NCBI RefSeq assembly: GCF_035984415.1
Contig: NZ_CP130720.1
Location: 2,232,001-2,296,000, forward strand
Direction of reading: 5' to 3'
Source of the DNA: Streptomyces sp. NBC_01296
GTDB lineage: Bacteria > Actinomycetota > Actinomycetes > Streptomycetales > Streptomycetaceae
Length of the DNA: 64,000 nucleotides
The position numbers and the translations under genes are program-made. This document shows positions 24,257 to 38,415 of this stretch, piece by piece. How positions within the stretch are numbered: position 1 is the first letter of the stretch; each line of letters opens with the position of its first letter. The notes beneath the pieces are model-generated. The model was not told the DNA's origin and did no database searches. It worked only from the letters and a program-made list of their open reading frames with translations.

Positions 24257-26593
24257 ATGTCGGACACCCCAGAGACCGTGCACCTGCCCACCGGCGGGTG
24301 GCGGTTGTGGGAGCACTTCGCACTCCGCGGCCCGGGTTTCCCGGCCGAGGGGGTCCTGCGCATGGCTCCGCCCGGACTCGCCCTGGCCGCCGACAAGTTC
24401 GGGCCGGGCGACACCCTCGCCGGCCCGGACTGGGAGGCTTTCACCGGGGCCTTCGACACCGGCGCGGTCCGCACCGCCGAGCTGCTCCAGGACATCGCGG
24501 CCTCACCGCGCTTCCGGGCCGCCGTGGCCTGGCAGAACCCGGCCGTGCTGCGCACCGGCATCGCGCCGTTCCTGAACTGGACGCCGACCGCGGCGGGTCG
24601 GACCAGCATGCCCCGCCAGCGCGAGGAACTGGTCGCCCACTACTGGCAGCGGTTCTGCGTCAAGAACGACACCATCGGGTTCTTCGGCCCCGTCGGCTGG
24701 GGGCGCTGGGATCTCGCCACGGACGGGGTACGGGTGGACCCCGGCGCCGGCGGGTTCCTCGCCGACTCTCGGGTCTACTTCGCCAGTTGGGCCATCGACG
24801 CCCTGGCCAAGTCGCTGAACGCGGACCCCGCGCTGCGGGCGTGGATACCCCCGCGCCGGGTGTCCTTCGTACGGGCCGAGGGCCTGTCCGTGCATCTGCC
24901 GGGCCGGCCGCCGCAGCCCATCGGCGAGAGCGCCCGCGCCGTACTGGACCGGTGCGACGGGACCCGGCCCGTGGCCGCGATCGCCGAGGCACTGGGGATC
25001 CCGGTGGCGGAGGCGACCGAGACCGTGCAGTGGCTGCTGGCCAAGCGCTGGGTGCACTGGCGCCTCGACGTGCCGACGGGCACCTACCCGGAGCGGGAGC
25101 TGCGGACCGTCCTGGAGCGGATCGGCGATCCGGCCCTGCGAGACCCGGCCCTGGAGAAGCTCGCCGTCCTGGAGCGCGGACGGGACGCCGTCCAGGCGGC
25201 CGGCCTCGACGCCGAGGCGCTGACCTCGGCGATCGGCGCCCTGGAGGCCGACTTCGCGGCGCTGACCGCCACCGACGCACAGCGCTCCAAGGGCGCGCGG
25301 ACCGCGCCCTGCCGGGGGCTCGTGTACTCGGACGCGCGGCGCGCGGCGACCGCGACCCTCGGCACCGCCCTGCTGGACGAGCTCACCCCCCTCGCACAGT
25401 GCCTGACCGCGGCCCGCTGGCTGACCAACCGGTTCGCCGAGCGGGTCGGGGCGCGGCTGCGCGAGGTGTACGAGCGGCTGCGTGCGGCCGGCCCGGTGGA
25501 CCTGGGGTCGATGTGGCTGGGCTGCCTGCCCTCCCCGTACCCGGAGGCGGGCCGGGACCTCGACGCCGTCCAGGCGGAGCTGCGCGCGAAATGGGCGCGG
25601 ATCCTGGCCGTGCCCGAGGGAGCGCGCCGGGTCAGGGTGTCCTCGGCGGACATCGCCGAGCAGGTGCGGGCGGAGTTCGAGGAGCCCGGCGCGGGCTGGT
25701 CGCTGGCCCGCTACTTCAGCCCGGACGTGCTGCTGCTCGCGGAGAACGCGGACGCCGTGGCCCGCGGCGACTTCGAAATGGTGCTGGGCGAGATGCACAG
25801 CGCGCTCAACACGATGGGCGCCTCGCTCTTCGTCCACCAGCACCCCGACCGGGACGAGCTGATCGCGGAGACCACCCGCGACTTCCCCGGGCCGCGACTG
25901 CTGCCGATGCTGCCCAAGGAGCTGCCGCTGAAGTGGTCGACGCGCAGCAGGCCTTCGCTGGACCGGCCGCAGGACTACTACGTCTCGCTGGTCGACGACA
26001 CCGGCGACCCGCACCGCCCGCGCACCGTCCTGTGCGCCGACGTCGCGGTGGAGGACCGGGACGGCCGGCTGATGGCGGTGCTGCCCGACGGGGCCGCGTT
26101 CGACCTGCTCGACGTGTACGCGAACACCCTGACGCAGCGCGTCATGGACCGGTTCACGCTGCGCCCCGAGGGCGACCACACGCCGCGGATCAGCATCGAC
26201 AAGATGGTGGTGGCGCGCGAGACCTGGGCCTTCCCGGCGACCGAACTGGCCTTCGCCGACGAGAAGTCCGAGGCGAAGCGGTACGTACGGGCCCGGCACT
26301 GGCGCGAGGAACACGACCTGCCCCGGTTCGTGTTCGTGGTCTCGCCGACCGAACCCCGGCCGTTCTACGTGGACTTCGACAGCCCGGTGTACCTGACCAT
26401 CCTCGCGAAGGCCGCACGCCGGCTGGCCCGCAAGGACCCCGGGGCCAAACTGAAGATCAGCGAGATGCTGCCCACCCCGGAGCAGGCCTGGCTGACCGAC
26501 GACCAGGGCGACACGTTCACCTCGGAGCTGCGCTTCGTGGCCGTCGACCGGACGGTCACCGACCTCTCGCGGCCCGCGGACGGGAGCGCGTGA
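24257..26593 (+). CDS. Small LanB-like protein (lantibiotic dehydratase N-domain only), copy 1
   Basis: A 778-residue protein of the LanB N-terminal (glutamylation) family. Its hallmark is the block around residues 128-150 including RFCVKNDTIGFFGPVGWG. It ends with FYVDFDSPVYLTILAKAARR and PEQAWLTDDQGDTFTSELRF, typical of the end of this domain. The separate elimination domain (SpaB_C) of full-length LanB is absent, so it matches split LanBs or peptide aminoacyl-tRNA ligases, which use aminoacyl-tRNA. No precursor peptide or LanC is nearby; it leads an NRPS operon instead. The likely substrate is a carrier-bound amino acid or peptide, which is inference. The start has an AAGGAG site, and its stop overlaps the A-domain start. 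Confidence 0.85.
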   Translation: MSDTPETVHLPTGGWRLWEHFALRGPGFPAEGVLRMAPPGLALAADKFGPGDTLAGPDWEAFTGAFDTGAVRTAELLQDIAASPRFRAAVAWQNPAVLRTGIAPFLNWTPTAAGRTSMPRQREELVAHYWQRFCVKNDTIGFFGPVGWGRWDLATDGVRVDPGAGGFLADSRVYFASWAIDALAKSLNADPALRAWIPPRRVSFVRAEGLSVHLPGRPPQPIGESARAVLDRCDGTRPVAAIAEALGIPVAEATETVQWLLAKRWVHWRLDVPTGTYPERELRTVLERIGDPALRDPALEKLAVLERGRDAVQAAGLDAEALTSAIGALEADFAALTATDAQRSKGARTAPCRGLVYSDARRAATATLGTALLDELTPLAQCLTAARWLTNRFAERVGARLREVYERLRAAGPVDLGSMWLGCLPSPYPEAGRDLDAVQAELRAKWARILAVPEGARRVRVSSADIAEQVRAEFEEPGAGWSLARYFSPDVLLLAENADAVARGDFEMVLGEMHSALNTMGASLFVHQHPDRDELIAETTRDFPGPRLLPMLPKELPLKWSTRSRPSLDRPQDYYVSLVDDTGDPHRPRTVLCADVAVEDRDGRLMAVLPDGAAFDLLDVYANTLTQRVMDRFTLRPEGDHTPRISIDKMVVARETWAFPATELAFADEKSEAKRYVRARHWREEHDLPRFVFVVSPTEPRPFYVDFDSPVYLTILAKAARRLARKDPGAKLKISEMLPTPEQAWLTDDQGDTFTSELRFVAVDRTVTDLSRPADGSA

Positions 26594-28098
26594 TGCGGAC
26601 CTTCGTCGACGACATCGCCGCGCACGCCGCCCTCGATCCGGACCGGGTCGCCGTCACCACCCCCGCCGGCGAGGTGACGTACGCGGAGCTCACCGCCCGC
26701 ATCGACGCCCTGGCGGCGGTGCTGCGGGCCCGCGGCGCCCGGCCGGAGACGGTGTGCGCGGTGGCCGTGGAACGCGGCGTGGACGCCGTGGTGGCACCGG
26801 CTGCCGTGGTGCGCTGCGGCGCGGCGTTCCTGGGCCTGGACCCGGAGCAGCCGCCCGCCCGGCTGGCGGCGCTGGCCCGCAGCGGCGGCGCGGAGCTGCT
26901 GGTGACCGCCTCGGCCCTGGCGGGCGGGCTCGACCTGCCGGTCCCGGGGCCGCCCGTCCTGCTGGACCGGCCCGGGAGCGCGGCCGGCGCGGACGGGGGG
27001 CCGGGCGGGCCGCTCGGCGAGCGCTCGCTCGCGTACGTCAGCCACACCTCCGGGAGCACCGGGGAGCCCAGCGCCGTGCTGGTCGAGCACCGCGGACTGG
27101 ACTCGTACCTGCGCTTCATCGCCCGCGACTACGGGCTGGGGCCCGACACCGTGGCCCTCCAGCTCGCCCCGCTCGGCTACGACGCGTCCCTGCGGGACAC
27201 CTTCGCCCCGCTGCTGGCGGGCGGGCGGCTGGTGGTGGTGCCGCGCTCGGCGCTGCTGCGGCCCGAGGAGTTCGGCGCCGTGGTCCGCGAGCACGGGGTG
27301 AACGCGCTGCTGAGCACGACCCCGTCGTTCCTGTCGTTCCTGGCCGGGCAGCCGAACGGGGCCCGGCTGCTCGCCGGGGTCCGACTGGTGGTCTCCAGCG
27401 GCGAGTCGCTGCGGCCGTTCCTGGCGGCCGGGGGGCGGCCGCTGGTCCGGGGCAGCCTGGTCAACCAGTACGGCCCGACCGAGTGCACGATGACCTCGAC
27501 CCGGTACGCCGTGCCGGCCCGGCCGGACGTCCTGAGCGACACCGTCGGCACCCCGATCGACGGCGTGGCCGTACGCCTCCTGGACGCCGGGATGTCCCCG
27601 GTGGCCGACGGGGACACCGGGGAGGTCTACATCGGCGGGGCGGGCGTGGCCCGCGGCTACCGCGGGCGGCCCGCCCGTACGGCCGAGTGCTTCGTACCGG
27701 ACCCGTTCGGTCCGCCCGGGGCGCGGATGTACCGGACCGGCGACCTGGCCCGGACGGGTCCCGACGGGCTGGAGTACCTGGGGCGCGGTGACCGGCAGGT
27801 GAAGATCCGCGGCTACCGCGTCGACCCGGCCGAGGTGGAGGGGGCTCTGCTGTCCCATGCCGGGGTCACGGGGGCGGTCGTCACCAGCGAGAGCGACGCG
27901 CAGGGGCGGGTGTTCCTCGTCGCCCACGTCACGGGGGACCTGGCGGGCACCACCGACGCCGCCCTGCGCGCGCACCTGGCCGTCGGCCTGCCCCCGCACC
28001 TGATGCCGCGGCGGTTCGTGCGGCTGGCGGAGCTGCCCACCACCCGCGGCGGCAAGGCCGACCGCCGTGCCCTCTCGCAGACGGGAGGCCGGTCATGA
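26593..28098 (+). CDS. Free-standing adenylation domain
   Basis: A 501-residue NRPS-type adenylation enzyme without an attached carrier. A3 is SHTSGSTGEPSAVLVEH, A5 is NQYGPTEC, A7 is YRTGDLAR, A8 is GRGDRQVKIRGYRVD, and A10 is RGGKADRRAL with the catalytic Lys. By hand alignment to PheA I read the pocket code as D-A-R-L-V-S-Q-M-T-K, which matches no code I remember. It should load an amino acid onto the free PCP encoded two genes later. It overlaps the LanB-like gene and the PLP-enzyme gene, so these products probably act on the same building block. Confidence 0.9.
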   Translation: MRTFVDDIAAHAALDPDRVAVTTPAGEVTYAELTARIDALAAVLRARGARPETVCAVAVERGVDAVVAPAAVVRCGAAFLGLDPEQPPARLAALARSGGAELLVTASALAGGLDLPVPGPPVLLDRPGSAAGADGGPGGPLGERSLAYVSHTSGSTGEPSAVLVEHRGLDSYLRFIARDYGLGPDTVALQLAPLGYDASLRDTFAPLLAGGRLVVVPRSALLRPEEFGAVVREHGVNALLSTTPSFLSFLAGQPNGARLLAGVRLVVSSGESLRPFLAAGGRPLVRGSLVNQYGPTECTMTSTRYAVPARPDVLSDTVGTPIDGVAVRLLDAGMSPVADGDTGEVYIGGAGVARGYRGRPARTAECFVPDPFGPPGARMYRTGDLARTGPDGLEYLGRGDRQVKIRGYRVDPAEVEGALLSHAGVTGAVVTSESDAQGRVFLVAHVTGDLAGTTDAALRAHLAVGLPPHLMPRRFVRLAELPTTRGGKADRRALSQTGGRS

Positions 28099-29219
28099 CC
28101 ACCGCACCTGCGGCGCCTGCCGCGCCCGTCACGTCCGGCGGGCCGGCCGGCGCCGTGCGCGCCCCGCTCGGCCCGGCCGACGTGGCGGCCGCGGCCGCGC
28201 GGATCGCCGGGCACGTCCGGCGTACCCCGCTGCTGCCGGGGCTGCCCGCGCCCGACCTCCACCGGACGGGCCGGCGGCTGCTGCTGAAGGCCGAACACCT
28301 CCAGTACGGCGGCTCGTTCAAGCTGCGCGGGGCCGCCAATGCGGTCCTGGCGCTGGGGGCCCGGCGGATCGTCACCGGCTCCTCCGGCAATCACGGCATC
28401 GCGCTGGCCCGCCTGGCGGCCGCGCTCGGCGCCGAGGTGACCGTGGTGCTGGCCGGCGGGGCGCACCCCGCGAAGATCGCCCTGATCCGGGCGCTCGGCG
28501 GGCGGACGCTCGGCGTGCCGGGCGGTGTCGCCGAGCGCGACGCCCGGGCGCGGGCGCTGGCCGAGGAGACGGGCGCGGTCCTCGTGCCCTCCTCCGACCA
28601 CGAACTGGTGGTCGCCGGGCAGGGCACGGTCGGCCTGGAGATCCTCGCCGAGGTGCCCGACGCAGAGACCGTGTACGTGCCGACCGGCGGGGGCGGGCTG
28701 CTCGCGGGGGTGTGCCTCGCCGCGTACGGGCATCCGGTGCGGGTGGTGGGCGTCGAGCCCGCCGGCAGCCCCCGCTACGCCCGGTCCCTGGCCGCGGGGC
28801 ACCCCGTACGGCTGGCGCCCGGTGACACCGTCGCCGACGGGCTGCGCGGCCAGCAGCCGGGGGCGGTGCCGTATCCGGTCATCCGGGACCGGGTCGACGA
28901 CCTGGTCACCGTGTCCGACGCGGAGATCCTCGCCGCGGCCGCGCTGCTGCGGCGGCGCGGGATCGAGGCCGAGCCGTCCGGCGCGGTCGCGCTGGCCGGG
29001 GCGATGCGGGCGGGTCGCGGGAGCGGCCGCGCCGTCGCCGTCGTCTCCGGCGGCAACACCACGGCGGCCCTGACGGCGGCCGCGGCAGCCGCCGCGGCCC
29101 CCACCGCTTCCCGTACCGAACGACCCCCGCACGCGGCCCGCACGGCCCGCACCACCCGCACCACCCCGACGTCTCACACCACCCCCACCACCCGTTCGCT
29201 CCTGGAGGAGATCTCATGA
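28095..29219 (+). CDS. Fold-type II PLP enzyme, serine/threonine dehydratase-like
   Basis: A 374-residue enzyme of the threonine dehydratase / serine racemase group. The PLP lysine is in GGSFKLRGAAN, SSGNHGIAL is the substrate loop, and TGGGGLLAGVC binds the phosphate. The regulatory domain of biosynthetic IlvA is absent. The last roughly 50 residues are an Ala- then Thr/Arg/Pro-rich tail of low complexity ending just before the next start. In the cluster it could deaminate Ser/Thr to a keto acid, or racemise or modify an amino acid on or off the carrier. The sequence alone does not decide. The start and stop overlap the neighbouring genes by 4 bases. Confidence 0.85.
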   Translation: MTTAPAAPAAPVTSGGPAGAVRAPLGPADVAAAAARIAGHVRRTPLLPGLPAPDLHRTGRRLLLKAEHLQYGGSFKLRGAANAVLALGARRIVTGSSGNHGIALARLAAALGAEVTVVLAGGAHPAKIALIRALGGRTLGVPGGVAERDARARALAEETGAVLVPSSDHELVVAGQGTVGLEILAEVPDAETVYVPTGGGGLLAGVCLAAYGHPVRVVGVEPAGSPRYARSLAAGHPVRLAPGDTVADGLRGQQPGAVPYPVIRDRVDDLVTVSDAEILAAAALLRRRGIEAEPSGAVALAGAMRAGRGSGRAVAVVSGGNTTAALTAAAAAAAAPTASRTERPPHAARTARTTRTTPTSHTTPTTRSLLEEIS

Positions 29220-29497
29220 CCACGACCGTGACCGAGACCGAGCACCCGACCGCGCAGCTGACCGGCGCCGCCCTGACCGAGCTGGTCGTCTCCATCTACC
29301 GCGAGACCATGGGAGTGGCCGACCTCGACGAGCAGAGCGACTTCTACGAATGGGGCGGCGATTCGCTGACCGCGTTCCGGATCACCGCACGGCTCGAGGA
29401 GGCACTCGGGGCAGAGGTCCCGGTGGCCCTGGTCTTCGCCTACCCCTCGCCCGCGGACCTCGCCGACGTCGTCCACGCCGACTTCGTCCGGGCATGA
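29216..29497 (+). CDS. Free-standing peptidyl carrier protein
   Basis: A 93-residue phosphopantetheine carrier. The attachment serine is in YEWGGDSLTAFRI at about residue 46, within an otherwise standard four-helix PCP sequence. A GGAGGAGA site lies before the ATG. It sits between the PLP enzyme and the second LanB-like gene and has no catalytic domain, so it is probably charged by the free A domain and then serves as the platform for the LanB-like and PLP enzymes before transfer to the first C domain of the NRPS. Confidence 0.92.
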   Translation: MTTTVTETEHPTAQLTGAALTELVVSIYRETMGVADLDEQSDFYEWGGDSLTAFRITARLEEALGAEVPVALVFAYPSPADLADVVHADFVRA

Positions 29498-29507
29498 GGG
29501 GCCGGCC

Positions 29508-31808
29508 ATGACCGATACCTACGTGCCCGGCGGCCGCTGGCGGCTGTGGGATCAATTCGCCCTGCGCGGGGCGGGTTTTGCGGCCGGGGGCGTGCTGCGG
29601 CTGGCCCCGGACGGGCTGGCCGCGGCCGCCGACAAGTTCGAGCCCGGCCAGGGCCCGGCCGCCCTGGCCGGGGAGCGGTGGGGGGAGTTCACCGCCCTGT
29701 TCGCCGACGCCCAGGTGGAGGTGGCGCACACGCTCCAGGAGATCGCCCGGATGCCCGCCTTCCGGGAGGCGGTGGCCTGGCAGAACCGCCCGGTCCTCGG
29801 CTCCGGGATCACGCCCTTCCTGAACTGGACGCCGACCGCGGCGGGCCGTACCAGCATGCCCCGCCAGCGCGAGGAGCTGGTCGCCCACTACTGGCAGCGG
29901 TTCTGCGTCAAGAACGACACCATCGGGTTCTTCGGCCCCGTCGGCTGGGGCCGCTGGGACCTGTCCGCGCAGGGCGTCCGCGTCGACGCCGGCGCCCCCG
30001 GCACCGGTTTGATCGCCGGATCGGAGGTGTACTTCGCCAGCTGGGCGATCGACGCCCTGGCCGCGCGGATCGACACCGGCCCGGAGCTGCGGGAGTGGGT
30101 GGCGCCCCGGCGCGTGCCGTTCGTCCGCCAGTCCGGGACGGACGTGACGGTGCCGGGCCGCCCGCGCCAGGCCCTCGCCGAGGAGGCGCGTGCCGTGCTC
30201 GCGCTGTGCGACGGCGTACGGCCCGCCCGGGAGATCCGCGCCGCGCTGCCGGATGTGGACGTGTCCGCGGCCTTGGCCGACCTGGTCGCCCGCCGGTGGG
30301 TGGTGTGGAAGCTGGAGGTGCCCGCCGGCGCCCGCCCCGAGCGGTACCTGCGGGCCTGGCTGGACCGGGTCGGGGACGCGGAGCTGCGCGCACCCGGACT
30401 GGCCGCCCTGGACGCCCTGGAACGGGGCCGGGACCGGGTGGCGGAGGCGGCCGGGCCCGAGGCCCTGGTCACCGCGCTGACGGACCTGGAGGGCGAGTTC
30501 GTCGCGCTGACCGAGACCGCCGCCGTACGCGAGAAGGCGGCCGGTACGGCGCCCTGCCGGGCCCTGGTGTACTCCGACTGCCGGCGGGCGGCGACCGCCA
30601 CCCTGGGGCGGACCGTGCACGAGGCCCTCGCCCCGCTGGACCCGCTGCTGACCAGCGCCGGCTGGCTCACCGCCCGGCTCGCCGACGCGGTGATGGGCCG
30701 GGCCCGGGAGGTGTACCGCCGGCTGGCCGCGCAGGGGCCGGTCGACCTGGCCGCGTTCTGGTTCGCCTGCATGCCGATCCTGCACGGCGCCGCCCGTGCG
30801 GAATCCGCCGAGCTCCAGCAGGAGTTCCGCCGGCGCTGGGACGCGATCCTGGCGCCGCCGCCGGGCACCCGCCGGGTCAGGCTGCCGCTGGAGGCCGTCG
30901 CGGGGCCCGTCGCCGAGCAGTTCGGCGGCCCGGGCGGCGGCTGGACCGCCGCCCGCTACCTCAGCCCCGACATCATGATCGCCGCGGCCGGGGAACAGGC
31001 CGTGGCCCGGGGTGACTTCGAGCTGGTCCTCGGTGAACTGCACGTCGCCGCCAACACGTTGGGCGCCTCGCTGTTCGTCCACCAGCACCCGGACGCCGAG
31101 GAGCTGCTCGGGCTCACCGACCGGGACCATCCCGGCCCCCGGCTGATGCCGCTGCTGCCCAAGGAGCACCGCTCGCGGCTGTCGGCGCGGATCCGGCACT
31201 CCCTGGTCCGCCCCGAGGACTACTACGTCGCCCTCGTCGACTTCACCGCCGATCCGGGCCGGCCCCGTACGGTGCTCAGCGCCGACGTGGCGGTGACCGA
31301 ACGGGCGGACGGCGAGCTGGCGGTGGTCCTGCCCGACGGGTCCGCGTTCCCCGCGGTGGACGTGTTCTCGCACGTGCTGACCACCCTGGCGATGGACCTG
31401 TTCCAGATCCTGCCGGACGCGGCCGACCACTCCCCCCGGGTCACGGTGGACCGCCTCGTCGTGGCCCGCGAGACCTGGCGGCTGCCCCCGTCGGACATGG
31501 ACTTCGCGGAGGAGAAGGACGAGGCGCGCCGGTTCGTACGGGCCCGGCAGTGGCGGGAGCGGCGCGAGCTGCCGCGGTTCGTGTTCGTGGTGCTGCCGAC
31601 CGAGACCCGCCCGTTCTACGTGGACTTCGACAGCCCGGTGTACGTCAACATCCTCGCCAAGGCGGTCCGCAGGATGGCCCGCAAGGAGCCCGGGGGCCGG
31701 GCCGTGTTCACCGAGATGCTGCCGAGCCCCGAACAGGCCTGGCTGACCGACGACCAGGGCGAGGCGTACACCTCCGAGCTGCGCTTCGTGGCGGTGGACG
31801 AGGGCTGA
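29508..31808 (+). CDS. Small LanB-like protein, copy 2
   Basis: A 766-residue paralogue of the protein encoded at 24257. The architecture is identical: a LanB N-domain with RFCVKNDTIGFFGPVGWG and the FYVDFDSPVY / PEQAWLTDDQGEAYTSELRF ending, and no elimination domain. Over much of its length it is clearly diverged from copy 1, yet a 140-base stretch (29819-29958) differs from copy 1 at only about four positions. Two copies could act on two different positions or form a heterodimer, as dimers are known for LanB. It starts 10 bases after the PCP stop and is followed by a terminator, so it ends the first NRPS operon. Confidence 0.85.
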   Translation: MTDTYVPGGRWRLWDQFALRGAGFAAGGVLRLAPDGLAAAADKFEPGQGPAALAGERWGEFTALFADAQVEVAHTLQEIARMPAFREAVAWQNRPVLGSGITPFLNWTPTAAGRTSMPRQREELVAHYWQRFCVKNDTIGFFGPVGWGRWDLSAQGVRVDAGAPGTGLIAGSEVYFASWAIDALAARIDTGPELREWVAPRRVPFVRQSGTDVTVPGRPRQALAEEARAVLALCDGVRPAREIRAALPDVDVSAALADLVARRWVVWKLEVPAGARPERYLRAWLDRVGDAELRAPGLAALDALERGRDRVAEAAGPEALVTALTDLEGEFVALTETAAVREKAAGTAPCRALVYSDCRRAATATLGRTVHEALAPLDPLLTSAGWLTARLADAVMGRAREVYRRLAAQGPVDLAAFWFACMPILHGAARAESAELQQEFRRRWDAILAPPPGTRRVRLPLEAVAGPVAEQFGGPGGGWTAARYLSPDIMIAAAGEQAVARGDFELVLGELHVAANTLGASLFVHQHPDAEELLGLTDRDHPGPRLMPLLPKEHRSRLSARIRHSLVRPEDYYVALVDFTADPGRPRTVLSADVAVTERADGELAVVLPDGSAFPAVDVFSHVLTTLAMDLFQILPDAADHSPRVTVDRLVVARETWRLPPSDMDFAEEKDEARRFVRARQWRERRELPRFVFVVLPTETRPFYVDFDSPVYVNILAKAVRRMARKEPGGRAVFTEMLPSPEQAWLTDDQGEAYTSELRFVAVDEG

Positions 31809-31847
31809 GCGCAGCGGCCCGGCCGCCCCTGTGGAGCGACGCGTACG

Positions 31848-31901
31848 ACGGCGGCGCGCACGGCAGACCGACACCGTGCGGCGCCGCCGTTTGCGCTTTT
31901 T
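31848..31901 (+). terminator. Rho-independent terminator between LanB-like copy 2 and NRPS
   Basis: A 16-bp inverted repeat (31848-31863 with 31874-31890, one bulged G) is followed by TTGCGCTTTTTA. It separates the upstream six-gene set from the NRPS genes. The 95 bases after it must hold a new promoter; there I see only a small GTGTT/AACAC inverted repeat (about 31967-31982) and the TTGGAGG ribosome site of the next gene. Confidence 0.8.
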
Positions 31902-31997
31902 ACCCCCCGGCGGCTGCGTGCGCGGCTGCGTCTTCTTCCCTACTGACGGATCTCCGCAGCCAGCAGTGTTGAGGAAAACACCGCTTGGAGGCCCACA

Positions 31998-38351
<6,354 letters not shown>

Positions 38352-38356
38352 TCGCC

Positions 38357-38404
38357 GCCGCGATCCGAGCCTCGATCCCCGCCTCGATCCCAGCCTTGAT
38401 TGGA
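38357..38404. repeat. Four tandem 12-bp units between the two NRPS genes
   Basis: Four copies of a 12-base unit near GCCTCGATCCCC fill the 64-base gap between the NRPS genes. The middle two copies differ at one base, the outer ones more. The array replaces the usual spacer and leaves only a weak ribosome site before 38416. Confidence 0.85.
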
Positions 38405-38415
38405 CGGCACTTGCG

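Noticed and set aside
31903..31997. Riboswitch or attenuator before the NRPS gene
   Set aside because: Only a 5-bp stem is visible and no conserved aptamer or leader peptide can be drawn.
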